DNA of 46,927 bases from JAVBUY01 sp031552735 (GTDB lineage: Bacteria > Bacillota > Clostridia > Christensenellales > Aristaeellaceae): NCBI GenBank assembly GCA_031552735.1, contig JAVBMF010000035.1:1-46927 (forward strand), in the 5' to 3' direction. Positions 16,283 through 24,800 of the stretch are shown here, piece by piece. How positions within the stretch are numbered: the first letter of the stretch is position 1; each line of letters starts with the position of its first letter. The notes below the pieces were generated by a model. The model did not search any database. It worked only from the letters and a program-made list of their open reading frames with translations, and was not told the DNA's origin. Made by a program: the position numbers and the translations under genes.

Positions 16283-16765
16283 TTATTTCACCAGCAATTG
16301 CTTGCCGCTGATGTGTTCAACCTCCAGCTTCAGGATGTTGAGCGAGGGCATATACTTGTCAAAATACGGCTTATTCTCCACGCGCTCGGGCACATAGCGG
16401 CGGCACAGCGCGATCAGCGGCGCAAGGCGCTGCTCGGGCGGCAGCTCGGTCACGCGGCCAAAGATCACCACGCTCTGATAGGTACCCAGCGTATCCGGCG
16501 GAATGTGATCCTTGCCCTCCAGCGGGCCGTGCGTCACCGTGTAGCAAGCCTTGTTGTCGCGACGGATCGCGTCGATCTTGTGCCCCTGAAGCGCGCCATG
16601 GAAATAGATCGCGCCGTCGATCACCACATGATTGAGCGGGATGCCATACGGATAGCCGTCGTCGCCCGCCACCGACAGCACGCCAAACTCGGTCTGTGCC
16701 AGCACATCCCAACACACCTGTTGATCCTGTATTTCTCGTTCGTTCCTGCGCATCGGTCGAAACAT
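16283..16765 (-). CDS. PNPOx-fold flavin-binding protein (NimA-like)
   Basis: 160 residues. The opening MRRNEREI...VCWDVLAQTEFGVLS, the GYPYGIPLNHVVIDGAIYFH strand pair and GHKIDAI are typical of the split-barrel family that includes pyridoxamine 5'-phosphate oxidase-like and nitroimidazole-reductase (Nim) proteins; members bind FMN and reduce small molecules. The catalytic role of this one is unknown, and nitroimidazole resistance should not be assumed. GGAGGGGG lies 6 bases before the ATG. It follows the DnaC-like gene by 12 bases and is probably in the same transcript. Confidence 0.85.
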   Translation of the reverse strand: MFRPMRRNEREIQDQQVCWDVLAQTEFGVLSVAGDDGYPYGIPLNHVVIDGAIYFHGALQGHKIDAIRRDNKACYTVTHGPLEGKDHIPPDTLGTYQSVVIFGRVTELPPEQRLAPLIALCRRYVPERVENKPYFDKYMPSLNILKLEVEHISGKQLLVK

Positions 16766-16777
16766 AATATCCCCCTC

Positions 16778-17767
16778 CTATGCCCGCAACAGGCGGACGT
16801 CTTTGCCCATGAATTTGATGACGCGCGCGGTGCGCTGATCCAGCAGCCGCGAGGATACCCGCTCGGTATACGCGCGCGTCAGCTCCGCGGGGGTAAAGTT
16901 GGTGCTGATCACCATGCCGCGCTGCGCGTTCAGCCGCTCGTTGAGCAGATTCAGCAGGTATACGATGGTGACGTTCTCGATCATCGGTTCGGCGCCCAGG
17001 TCGTCGATGACCAGCAGGTCGCTGTCGATCATGCGCGCGTAGGCGTCGGCCTCGTCGCCGTTGTGGTGATAGCGGCGCGCGACCTCCACAATGCGGCTGG
17101 CGGTGACGCGCATGACCGTGTACCCGCGCGACAGCACCCGCTGCGCGATGCAGTTCATCAGGAAGGTCTTACCCAGGCCGGACGCGCCGGTAAACAGCAG
17201 GTTGCGCGGCTGCGCGCCGGGAAAAGCGTCGGCATAGTCCTGGCAAAAATCGCGCACCGTGCGCATATACGCGCGCTGGGTCATGTCCAGTCCCGGCAGC
17301 GGTTCCTCCGGATACACGTTCGCGTCAAAGGTGTCAAAGTTCTCGCTCTCCAGCGCCGCCATACCGCTGTCGGCGCACAGCATCGCCACCATGCGCTGGC
17401 GAAAGCAGGCGCACCACTGCCGGATGCCATCGCCCACCGCGCCGGTGTCCTGGCAAACCGCGCAGCGGTAGACCGGCGCGAGGTAATCCGGCGCGTAGCC
17501 GTGCTTGACCAGCGCGGCCTCCAGCGCGACACGGGTGTCGGTCAACTGCCGCGTAAAGCCCGCGACCAATTCCTCCGCCTGCCCAGGTAGTGCGCACGCC
17601 TTGTTCAGCGTGGCGAACAGTCCGGCGTGGCGGCGGGTGATCAGCTCGGCGATCTGCGGCTCCTTCGCGGACACTTCATCTATGCGCCGCTGTCGCTCCG
17701 CCTCGTTGCGCACGCGCTGCCGGTCATATTCGGTGTTCAGCACGAGGATGGCTTCGGATTGCGTCAC
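16778..17767 (-). CDS. DnaC/DnaI-like helicase-loader ATPase
   Basis: 329 residues from a GTG at 17767 that overlaps the DnaD stop codon. The N-terminal half is helical and contains a probable zinc site, CAVCQDTG...CACF (about residues 102-122). The AAA+ domain has Walker A at about 192-199 (GASGLGKT), Walker B (LLVIDDLGAEP) and a sensor/arginine-finger region (STNFTP...RVSSRLLD). This is the layout of the primosomal loaders DnaC and DnaI and of IstB; the zinc site and pairing with DnaD favour chromosomal replication restart or initiation over an IS21 helper. No transposase is nearby. Confidence 0.92.
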   Translation of the reverse strand: MTQSEAILVLNTEYDRQRVRNEAERQRRIDEVSAKEPQIAELITRRHAGLFATLNKACALPGQAEELVAGFTRQLTDTRVALEAALVKHGYAPDYLAPVYRCAVCQDTGAVGDGIRQWCACFRQRMVAMLCADSGMAALESENFDTFDANVYPEEPLPGLDMTQRAYMRTVRDFCQDYADAFPGAQPRNLLFTGASGLGKTFLMNCIAQRVLSRGYTVMRVTASRIVEVARRYHHNGDEADAYARMIDSDLLVIDDLGAEPMIENVTIVYLLNLLNERLNAQRGMVISTNFTPAELTRAYTERVSSRLLDQRTARVIKFMGKDVRLLRA

Positions 17768-19266
17768 GTTGCGCCACCGCCCTTCCTATCGTACACTTTT
17801 ACGTCAAAGAACAGCGCCTCCAGATCGTCCGGCGCGTAGTCGCGCTGCGCGTAGCGATGCTGCGCCACTTCCTTCGCGGGGCGCGCGGGCTTATCCGCCG
17901 CTGTTTGCGCAGGCGCGCCATGGCGGGCGCGCTCGTCCTGTGCCGCCGCGATGGTGCGGATCGCCTGATCATTCCAACTGGACAGGATTTTGTCAATGAA
18001 CGGCATCTTCACCTGCGCGTGCGCGCCGTACCCGGCGGCCAGCAGGATCACGTCCGACGGCATCTTCCACGCGTCACGCCAAGTGGTCAGCAACGCGCGA
18101 TCGGCGGCGTTGGGCCGCTGCGTCGCGCCGCATGCTTCATAGATTTCGGTCAGTTGCGCGTTGTCGCGCCGCACCACCGTTAGGTACCCATCGACCTGCT
18201 CGCGCGTGGTCAGCCCCTTCTGCCGCCATGCATCCAGCCGCTGCGCAACAGCATCCAGACTGTTGCCGCCGTTGTGGTGCGCCACCTGTGCGGCCAGCTC
18301 CATCAGCTCCGGCGATGCGCCCGCGCCCAGCCAACTGGTGACCAGCGCCATGTCCTCGGCGGTGGGCGACACGCCGCGCCGCCCCAGCGCGCGATAGATT
18401 GCCTTGACCGGTTCGGCGGCGTCGCGCTCGGCGGAGAGCTGTCCCTCAATGGCGCGCGCGTCGTGCTTGCCCAGCTTGTGCTGGCGCTCCAGTATCCCGC
18501 CCAGGTACGCCATGGTCGGCGCGCCCTTGGTGGTCTCCGCACAGGCGGCCAGTATGGCGGGCAGCGAAAATCCCCAGTCATGCGTCCACTTTTCGTATAG
18601 CGCCAGCTCGTCCATCGACGGCTCGCGGCGCTGACCCAGGCGGCGCAGCACCTGCTTGAGATCGGCCTCCTGCTGCTTGTCGTGGCGCGCCAGCTCTTTG
18701 GCCTCGGCGGCGGTAGCAATGCCGCGCTGCGCCCAGTCGCGCGCGATCTGCTCTGCCTTTTCAAAGGAGAACCGGCTTCTTTGCGCCAACTGGCTTTGGA
18801 TCAGCTCCAGCACCACGTCCTCGGGCAAGCGCAGCACCTCGATCCACTCATAGATGCGCTGATAATCCTGCTTGTACAGCTTGCGCTTGTCGGCGCAAAC
18901 CGCGTGCAGGCGCTGGTTAAATTCCTTATATTTGTATAGATCTTCCTTGGCATGCTCGCCGGTTAACATGGTGTGGCGGATGCTGCGGAACGCGTAGGAC
19001 ACCGGGTTATCGGCGACGCGGCGCACCAGCCCCTCGCGCTCCCAATATTGGAACGCCTGGAACACCTCGTCCTCTTCCATGCCCATATCGTGCGCCATGC
19101 GCGTCAGGCTCATCGCCTCGGCGGGGTGATAGCACAGCATCAGCCCGTACAAATATGCCTTCACATAGTTGCCGGGCGCGCGCAGCATGTATTCCTGCAA
19201 AAAAATATTCTCAATGGGGGTGCTGTCAAACATGGCGTAGTTCTCGCCAAAGCTGCAAAACGACAT
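17764..19266 (-). CDS. DnaD/DnaB-like primosomal protein with repeated C-terminal domains
   Basis: 500 residues from the ATG at 19266, preceded by GGGGGAG. The N-terminal winged-helix region (MFDSTPIENIFLQEYM...FQYWEREGLVRRV) matches the DnaD/DnaB primosome family, and the central helical part is charged. The C-terminal part has three DnaD-type (DnaB_2) helical units: near LALYEKWTHDWGFSLPAILA, near MALVTSWLGAGASPELMELA, and near LLTTWRDAWKMPSDVILLAA. Family members bind DNA and cooperate with the loader to place the helicase at origins or stalled forks. The gene overlaps the loader gene by 4 bases. Confidence 0.9.
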   Translation of the reverse strand: MSFCSFGENYAMFDSTPIENIFLQEYMLRAPGNYVKAYLYGLMLCYHPAEAMSLTRMAHDMGMEEDEVFQAFQYWEREGLVRRVADNPVSYAFRSIRHTMLTGEHAKEDLYKYKEFNQRLHAVCADKRKLYKQDYQRIYEWIEVLRLPEDVVLELIQSQLAQRSRFSFEKAEQIARDWAQRGIATAAEAKELARHDKQQEADLKQVLRRLGQRREPSMDELALYEKWTHDWGFSLPAILAACAETTKGAPTMAYLGGILERQHKLGKHDARAIEGQLSAERDAAEPVKAIYRALGRRGVSPTAEDMALVTSWLGAGASPELMELAAQVAHHNGGNSLDAVAQRLDAWRQKGLTTREQVDGYLTVVRRDNAQLTEIYEACGATQRPNAADRALLTTWRDAWKMPSDVILLAAGYGAHAQVKMPFIDKILSSWNDQAIRTIAAAQDERARHGAPAQTAADKPARPAKEVAQHRYAQRDYAPDDLEALFFDVKVYDRKGGGAT

Positions 19267-19304
19267 GTCGCTCCCCCTTTTATGTGATGTAAGACGTGTA
19301 CCCT

Positions 19305-19333
19305 ATCATAGCACGCCGCCTTCCCCGAGGCAA
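19305..19333 (-). promoter_or_regulatory. Probable promoter of the DnaD-DnaC-like operon
   Basis: On the minus strand TTGCCT (19328-19333), a 17-bp spacer and TATGAT (19305-19310). The -35 lies next to the terminator of the following leftward gene. Confidence 0.45.
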
Positions 19334-19334
19334 C

Positions 19335-19358
19335 AAAAAAGAGGGGCAACCGCCCCTC
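19335..19358 (-). terminator. Intrinsic terminator of the secreted-protein gene
   Basis: GAGGGGC (19341-19347) pairs with GCCCCTC (19352-19358) around a four-base loop; on the minus strand it is followed by six T. It ends the gene at 19368-20066. Confidence 0.85.
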
Positions 19359-19367
19359 TTCGCTGCG

Positions 19368-20066
19368 TCACCACAGCCGCGTGACCGCGCCCAACTCGTA
19401 GCCGCTCCTTCGCGATGCCCACAGACCATCGATAAACCATTGCTCCCCGATGCGGAAAAACTGCATGCCTCCCCGAAACCGCTTGCCATCCAATGTGTAG
19501 ACAATCTCGCGCCCGACGACCTCGTCCACGCTGTAGGCGGCGGCGCGCTTGGCGAACTCTTCGCGCAGGTTCTTGCTGCCCTGTTCTGCCGATTCGGCGA
19601 CGCTTTCGATGGCCAGGCCTTTTAACTGCACAGGGTTGACCCGGTTGCCCATCTCCCTCGCCCAGGCGTCATCCGCGTCGTAGGCCGATTGCGCGGTCAA
19701 CTCGCCCATGTCCGCGAAAAAACTGGCGCAAAACACATAGATCGAACGCGCGGCCTGCCCCTGCATGTAGTGCTCGTTCAGTTCGCGAAACATCTCGCTG
19801 TTGTTGGGCGCGGGCGGATTGATGCCGATGGCGTAACCGCCCTTCACCTGCACCAGCTTGGACAGATCGAACCGCGCGACGCGTTGCTCGATCCCAAAGG
19901 TATCCAGCACATCATCCGCGTCGTTGTCGGCGACCGCCTGCACAAAGGCCGCCGCCACGTCCTCCGGCGTCTTGTATCCATCGTCGTCATCCGCCGACAC
20001 CGCCACCGATGTCAGCACCACCGCCAGCACAATCAGCAGCCCGATCCAACGATTTTTTCGTTGCAT
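19368..20066 (-). CDS. Secreted protein, paralogue of the protein at 21029-21733
   Basis: 232 residues from the ATG at 20066 (GAAGAGG upstream). A Sec signal peptide covers about residues 1-25 (WIGLLIVLAVVLTSVAVSA). The mature part opens DDDDGYKTPEDVAAAFVQAV, nearly the same as the paralogue, and shares the blocks DNDADDVLDTFGIEQ and NNSEMFRELNEHYMQG. The C-terminal half forms a beta-rich domain ending in QFFRIGEQWFIDGLW, in the style of DUF4878/SnoaL-like secreted folds that keep a catalytic or binding pocket. The function is unknown. No lipobox is present, so the protein is either released or held by its uncleaved signal. Confidence 0.75.
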   Translation of the reverse strand: MQRKNRWIGLLIVLAVVLTSVAVSADDDDGYKTPEDVAAAFVQAVADNDADDVLDTFGIEQRVARFDLSKLVQVKGGYAIGINPPAPNNSEMFRELNEHYMQGQAARSIYVFCASFFADMGELTAQSAYDADDAWAREMGNRVNPVQLKGLAIESVAESAEQGSKNLREEFAKRAAAYSVDEVVGREIVYTLDGKRFRGGMQFFRIGEQWFIDGLWASRRSGYELGAVTRLW

Positions 20067-20101
20067 GCGCACACCTCTTCCCGCGCAACGTAGTTTTCTT
20101 C

Positions 20102-20130
20102 ATGCTACCATCCCAGTGCCAGAATCGCAA
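20102..20130 (-). promoter_or_regulatory. Promoter of the secreted-protein gene at 19368
   Basis: On the minus strand TTGCGA (20125-20130), a 17-bp spacer and TAGCAT (20102-20107), 36 bases before the start codon. Confidence 0.5.
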
Positions 20131-20137
20131 GTCTCTC

Positions 20138-20166
20138 TTGCGTCGCCTCGCGCATCCTGTTACACT
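20138..20166 (+). promoter_or_regulatory. Promoter of the secreted-protein gene at 20207
   Basis: TTGCGT (20138-20143), a 17-bp spacer and TACACT (20161-20166). It is divergent from the promoter at 20102-20130 and uses the same -10 as the dnaE promoter. Confidence 0.55.
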
Positions 20167-20206
20167 GCAAATGATCCGCGCACTGGAATAAAAAGGAGAG
20201 ATGAAC

Positions 20207-20977
20207 ATGAAGCGACCGCTTTGCATGCTGCTTGTTCTGCTTTTGTTTTTCGCGTTCCCCGCAGGCGCGGAGTCGCCGCTCTATCTGCTCTGGGATATCC
20301 CGTTTGGCATCCCCGCGCTGGAGGTCTGTCCCATCGTTCTGGAAGAGCAGGGCATCCACTTAACGCACTTTAGCTTGAATTTTTGGTCCTGGTCCAGAAA
20401 TGGTGAGGACTCCTTTCAGTTCCTCGGATGTCCAGTAACGGACGTCACAATGGATTCGCGGCGGCTGGAGCCGGGCAGAACCGATGACGCGGCATTTCTG
20501 TACGAAAATATGGAGCTCAGGCTTGCTGGGCCGGAAGGTTCTTTCGATCCGTTCGTCTCAGACCAGTCGCTGCGCGAGGCGACGAACGCTTTTCTCGCCC
20601 AATACGATGCGCTGCTGGACGCGCTGATCGCAAAATATGGACCGCCCACCCAGGTGCATGCCGAAATCTATCATTTCGATCCCGCCGATGACGCACAGAC
20701 CATTGTCTATGATGATGCGCACGCGCGGCTCACGCCCGACCTGCTCGTCGGAAAAATACGCGCGGGCAAGGCGTCCATCGCGGACTTTGGCTTCCATGCG
20801 GATGGCACTCCGCGCTTTGCTACTGGCAGCGGCAGTGTCTGGTACAATACCTTTCTGAACAACATTTGCCTGACCGGTCATTTCGACCTGTATCACTACT
20901 CCTATGACGCCGAATACGTCCTGCTTTTCATGGATCAGCCGATGACGCAGGCGCGGTACGACCTGATGTGGGAGTAG
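20207..20977 (+). CDS. Secreted protein of unknown function
   Basis: 256 residues. The ATG at 20207 is preferred over the one at 20201 because AAGGAG then has an 8-base spacing. The signal peptide covers about residues 1-21 (LCMLLVLLLFFAFPAGA). The mature part contains YDALLDALIAKYGPPTQVH, a pattern close to the FDALTAQYGQPAQT motif in the secreted protein at 39694, followed by aromatic-rich strands. This is typical of small repeated folds in which a helix with a [KQ]YG.P turn precedes strands. The family is not recognised. It stands alone between two paralogous leftward genes and has its own promoter and terminator. Confidence 0.75.
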   Translation: MKRPLCMLLVLLLFFAFPAGAESPLYLLWDIPFGIPALEVCPIVLEEQGIHLTHFSLNFWSWSRNGEDSFQFLGCPVTDVTMDSRRLEPGRTDDAAFLYENMELRLAGPEGSFDPFVSDQSLREATNAFLAQYDALLDALIAKYGPPTQVHAEIYHFDPADDAQTIVYDDAHARLTPDLLVGKIRAGKASIADFGFHADGTPRFATGSGSVWYNTFLNNICLTGHFDLYHYSYDAEYVLLFMDQPMTQARYDLMWE

Positions 20978-20990
20978 CTATTTGCGCAGC

Positions 20991-21014
20991 AAAAAGAGGG
21001 CGTATGCCCTCTTT
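20991..21014. terminator. Bidirectional intrinsic terminator
   Basis: AAAGAGGGC (20993-21001) pairs with GCCCTCTTT (21006-21014) around GTAT. It serves the rightward gene ending at 20977 and the leftward gene ending at 21029. Confidence 0.85.
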
Positions 21015-21028
21015 GTCTTTTCCCCGAT

Positions 21029-21733
21029 TTACGGCGCAGGCGTCACTACCGGATCGAATACTACATAGGTCGGCACCGGCTCTACCGCGCTGTCCATCTC
21101 GCCGCCCACCTCGGTGATTTCCGCGATGTACCAGCGTTTTCCATAGCGTGCCAGCCACAGGTTGACTTCGCGGCGCGTATCGCCCAGCGCAAACACCACC
21201 GTCCGCTGGGTTGCTTCCTCCGCGCCGATCAGCGCGGCCCGCGCGGGGAAGTCACCCGCGTCCTGGGGCACTTCGATGCTGTCCACCTTCAAATCCCGCA
21301 ACCGCGCAGGGTCTATGCGCAGGGCCAGGTTGCTGGCCCACTGCTTCGCATCCCCCGCAACAGGCTGCTCCAAGAAAAGTTTATCGGCAAAGAAGCCGCC
21401 GCAGAGCAAGAAAATCTGTCGGGCAACGAAGCCCTCCAGCACGCTCTCATTGATGTCACGGAACATCTCGTTGCTGTTAGGCGCGGGCTGCGTCATGTGG
21501 ATCGCGTCATAGGCCTGGGTTTTTTGCAGCCAGCCACCCATATCGTAGCTTCTCGCCTGCTCCTCGATACAGAAGGTGTCCAGCGCGTCGTCTAAGTCAT
21601 TCTTGGCCAGCGCCTTGGCAAATGCCTTCACGGCATCCTCCGGCGTCTTGTAGCCGTCGTCATCTGCCAGCGCAAGCGAGAAAGGCAACATTCCCAGCAC
21701 CAGCGCTACCGCCACAAGTTTCTTCCAAAGCAT
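21029..21733 (-). CDS. Secreted protein, paralogue of the protein at 19368-20066
   Basis: 234 residues from the ATG at 21733, with AAGGAGG 8 bases upstream; nearer in-frame ATGs overlap that site. The signal peptide is about residues 1-23 (KLVAVALVLGMLPFSLALA). The mature protein starts DDDGYKTPEDAVKAFAKALA and repeats the paralogue's order: a helix with LDDALDTFCIEEQARSYD, then NSNEMFRDINESVLEGFV, then a strand-rich end (WLARYGKRWYIAEITE). It has an additional proline/valine-rich tail (VEPVPTYVVFDP). The two copies are clearly homologous yet diverged, so the duplication is old. Role unknown. Confidence 0.75.
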   Translation of the reverse strand: MLWKKLVAVALVLGMLPFSLALADDDGYKTPEDAVKAFAKALAKNDLDDALDTFCIEEQARSYDMGGWLQKTQAYDAIHMTQPAPNSNEMFRDINESVLEGFVARQIFLLCGGFFADKLFLEQPVAGDAKQWASNLALRIDPARLRDLKVDSIEVPQDAGDFPARAALIGAEEATQRTVVFALGDTRREVNLWLARYGKRWYIAEITEVGGEMDSAVEPVPTYVVFDPVVTPAP

Positions 21734-21756
21734 GGTCATCGCCTCCTTATCCATGT

Positions 21757-21785
21757 AGCGTAACAGATTCGCTGCTGCCGCGCAA
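21757..21785 (-). promoter_or_regulatory. Promoter of the secreted-protein gene at 21029
   Basis: On the minus strand TTGCGC (21780-21785), a 17-bp spacer and TACGCT (21757-21762). It is back-to-back with the dnaE promoter. Confidence 0.5.
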
Positions 21786-21789
21786 CCTC

Positions 21790-21818
21790 TTGCATCGTTC
21801 CGGTCGTTTTGTTACACT
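21790..21818 (+). promoter_or_regulatory. Promoter of dnaE
   Basis: TTGCAT (21790-21795), a 17-bp spacer and TACACT (21813-21818), 34 bases ahead of the dnaE start. Confidence 0.55.
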
Positions 21819-21852
21819 AAACGGTATCGAATCTTCGCTAGGAGGCCCACCC

Positions 21853-24800
21853 ATGCCCGACTTCGCCCACCTGCACCTGCATACCGAATACTCGCTGCTC
21901 GATGGCGCCAACCGCATCGGGCCGCTGCTTGACCGCGTGGCCGAGTTGGGCATGAAGCATTGCGCGGTGACCGATCACGGCGCGATGTATGGCGTGGTGC
22001 AGTTTTACAGCGAGGCGAAGGCGCGCGGCATCCACCCGGTGATCGGCTGCGAGGTGTACACCTGCGAGGACATGGACGAAAAGCACTCCGCCGCGCGCGA
22101 ATACAGCCACCTCATCCTGCTGTGTGAAAACGAGCAGGGCTACAAGAATCTGTCGAAGCTGGTGTCCTGGGGCTGGACGCGCGGCTTCTACTATAAACCA
22201 CGCATCGCTTTAAGCCTGCTGGAGCAATACCACGAGGGGCTGATCGCGTCGTCTGCCTGCCTGTCCGGCGATCTGCCTAAGCTGCTGCTCGACGGCCGCT
22301 ACGAGGACGCGAAGAAGTTTGCGCTGCGCATGCAGGATGTGTTTGGCAAAGATCACTTCTATATTGAGCTGATGGATCACGGCATCCCGGAGCAGCAGCA
22401 GGTGCTGCCGCTGCTCGTCAAGCTGGCCAAGGACACCGGCATCCCCATGATCTGCACCAACGACGCGCACTACCTGCGCCAGACCGATGCCGAGGCGCAA
22501 GAGGTGCTGATGTGCATCCAGACCGGCAAGACCATGGACGACGAGAACCGCATGCGCATGACCACCGACCAGCTCTACGTCAAATCGCCGGAGGAGATGG
22601 CCGCGCAATTCGCTGCCTACCCCGAGGCGCTGGAAAACACCGTCAAGATCGCCGAGCGCTGCCACGTGGATTTTGACTTCAAGTCCATCCACCTGCCCAA
22701 GTTTCCGGTGCCCGAGGGTGAGACGCCGCTGTCCATGCTGACCCGCCTGTGTGAGCAAGGGCTGGCGGCGCGCTATGCACCCATGACGCAGGAGGCCAAG
22801 GATCGCTTGGCCTATGAGCTGTCGGTGATCTCCTCGATGGGCTACGTAGATTATTTCCTGATCACCTGGGACTTTATCAAGTTCGCCAAGGACCACGGCA
22901 TCATGGTCGGCCCTGGGCGCGGCAGCGGTGCGGGCTCGATCGTCGCCTACACGCTGGACATCACCACGCTGGACCCGCTCAAATACCAGCTATTGTTCGA
23001 GCGCTTCCTAAACCCGGAGCGCATCTCCATGCCCGATCTGGACATCGATTTCTGCTACGAGCGGCGGCAGGAGGTCATCGACTATGTCGCGCGCAAGTAT
23101 GGCGAGGATCACGTCGCGCAGATCATCACCTTTGGCACGATGGCGGCGCGCGCCGTCGTCCGCGATGTGGGCCGCGCGCTCAACTACCCCTATGCCGAGG
23201 TGGACGCGGTCGCCAAGATGATCCCCTTCGCGCTGGACATGACGCTGCAAAAGGCGCTGGAATTTAGTCCGCAGATGGCCGACGGGGTCAAGAACGACCC
23301 GCGCATGGCACGATTGATCACCACCGCGATGGCGCTGGAGGGCATGCCGCGCCACGCGTCCACGCACGCCGCCGGGGTGCTGATCACCGCCGCGCCGGTC
23401 ACCGACTACCTGCCGGTGCAGACCAACGACGAGGTCATCACCACGCAGTACCCGATGGGCATCGTGGAAAAGCTCGGCCTGCTGAAGATGGACTTCCTCG
23501 GCCTGCGCACGCTGACCGTCATCCGCGACACGCTGGACATGCTGGCGGCGCGCGGCATTCTCCTGACACCCGACGACATCCCAATGGACGACCCGTCGGT
23601 GTACGAGATGATCTCCGCGGGCGAGACCGACGGCGTGTTCCAGCTGGAATCGACGGGCATGCGCAACTTCCTGACCAATATGAAGCCACGCAATTTCGAG
23701 GACATCATCGCGGCGATCTCACTGTACCGCCCCGGCCCGATGGAGTCGATTCCGCGCTATATCGAATGCAAGCTCGACCCGACGAAGGTGCAATACCTCG
23801 ATCCGCTGCTGGAACCCATCCTGTCGGTGACTTATGGCTGCATGGTCTATCAGGAGCAAGTCATGCAGATTGTGCGCGATGTGGCGGGCTACTCGCTGGG
23901 CAGAAGCGACCTGATGCGCCGCGCGATGGCCAAGAAAAAGAAGGACGTCATGGCGCAGGAGCGCGCGTATTTCATCCACGGCTTGGTGGAGGGCGGGGAA
24001 GTGGTGGTGCCCGGCGCAGTGCGCCGCGGTGTGCCCGAGGAGGTGGCCGCGCGCATCTTTGACGAGATGAGCGCCTTCGCGTCCTACGCATTCAACAAGT
24101 CGCACGCCGCCGCCTATGGCGTGGTCGCCGTGCAGACCGCGTGGCTCAAACGCCATTACCCGGTGGAGTTTATGGCGGCGCTGATGAACAGCGTCACCGG
24201 CGCGGCCGGCAAGATCGCGCAATACATCCAGTATTGCCGCACGCACGATATCCCGGTGCTGCCGCCCGATGTGAACCGCTCGGTGCGCCGGTTCAGCGTC
24301 GGCAAGGACGCCGACGGCACGCCCGGCATCCTCTTCGGTCTGGGCGCGATCAAGAACTGCGGTCATGCCGCGCTGGACGCCATCGTGTCCGAACGCGAGC
24401 GCAGCGGCCCCTTCACGGATATCTATGATTTTTGCGCGCGCATCGACACCAACCAAGTCAACAAGCGTGTCGTCGAAAGCCTGATCAAGGCAGGCGCGCT
24501 GGACAGCACCGGCGCGCTGCGCTCGCAGATGCTGGCGGTGTACGAGCGCGTGCTGGACGGCGCGGGGCAAACGCGCAAGAAGAACATCGCCGGGCAGCTT
24601 TCGCTGTTTGAGAGCGGTATGACCGGCACCGCGCCGCCGCCGCTGCCCGACCTGCCGCCGCATACGCCCAAGGCCAAGCTGGCCATGGAGCGTGAAGTCA
24701 CCGGCATCTATCTCAGCGGTCACCCGCTGGACGAATATCGCGGTGTGCTGGAGAAAGTCGAAATCACCACCGCCTTCCTGGAAGAACTGTCGCACACCCC

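Noticed and set aside
15899..17590. Long rightward reading frame (563 codons)
   Set aside because: Antisense to the small membrane protein, the flavoprotein and the DnaC-like gene, whose motifs are clear. Composition is typical of a shadow.
16778..17767. IstB helper of an IS21 element
   Set aside because: No IstA transposase or terminal repeats, the protein has a zinc-binding segment as in DnaI, and it is coupled to a DnaD-like gene.
21622..21852. N-terminal extension of dnaE
   Set aside because: It is antisense to the end of a secreted-protein gene and crosses the dnaE promoter; the PHP domain starts at the ATG at 21853 with a good ribosome binding site.
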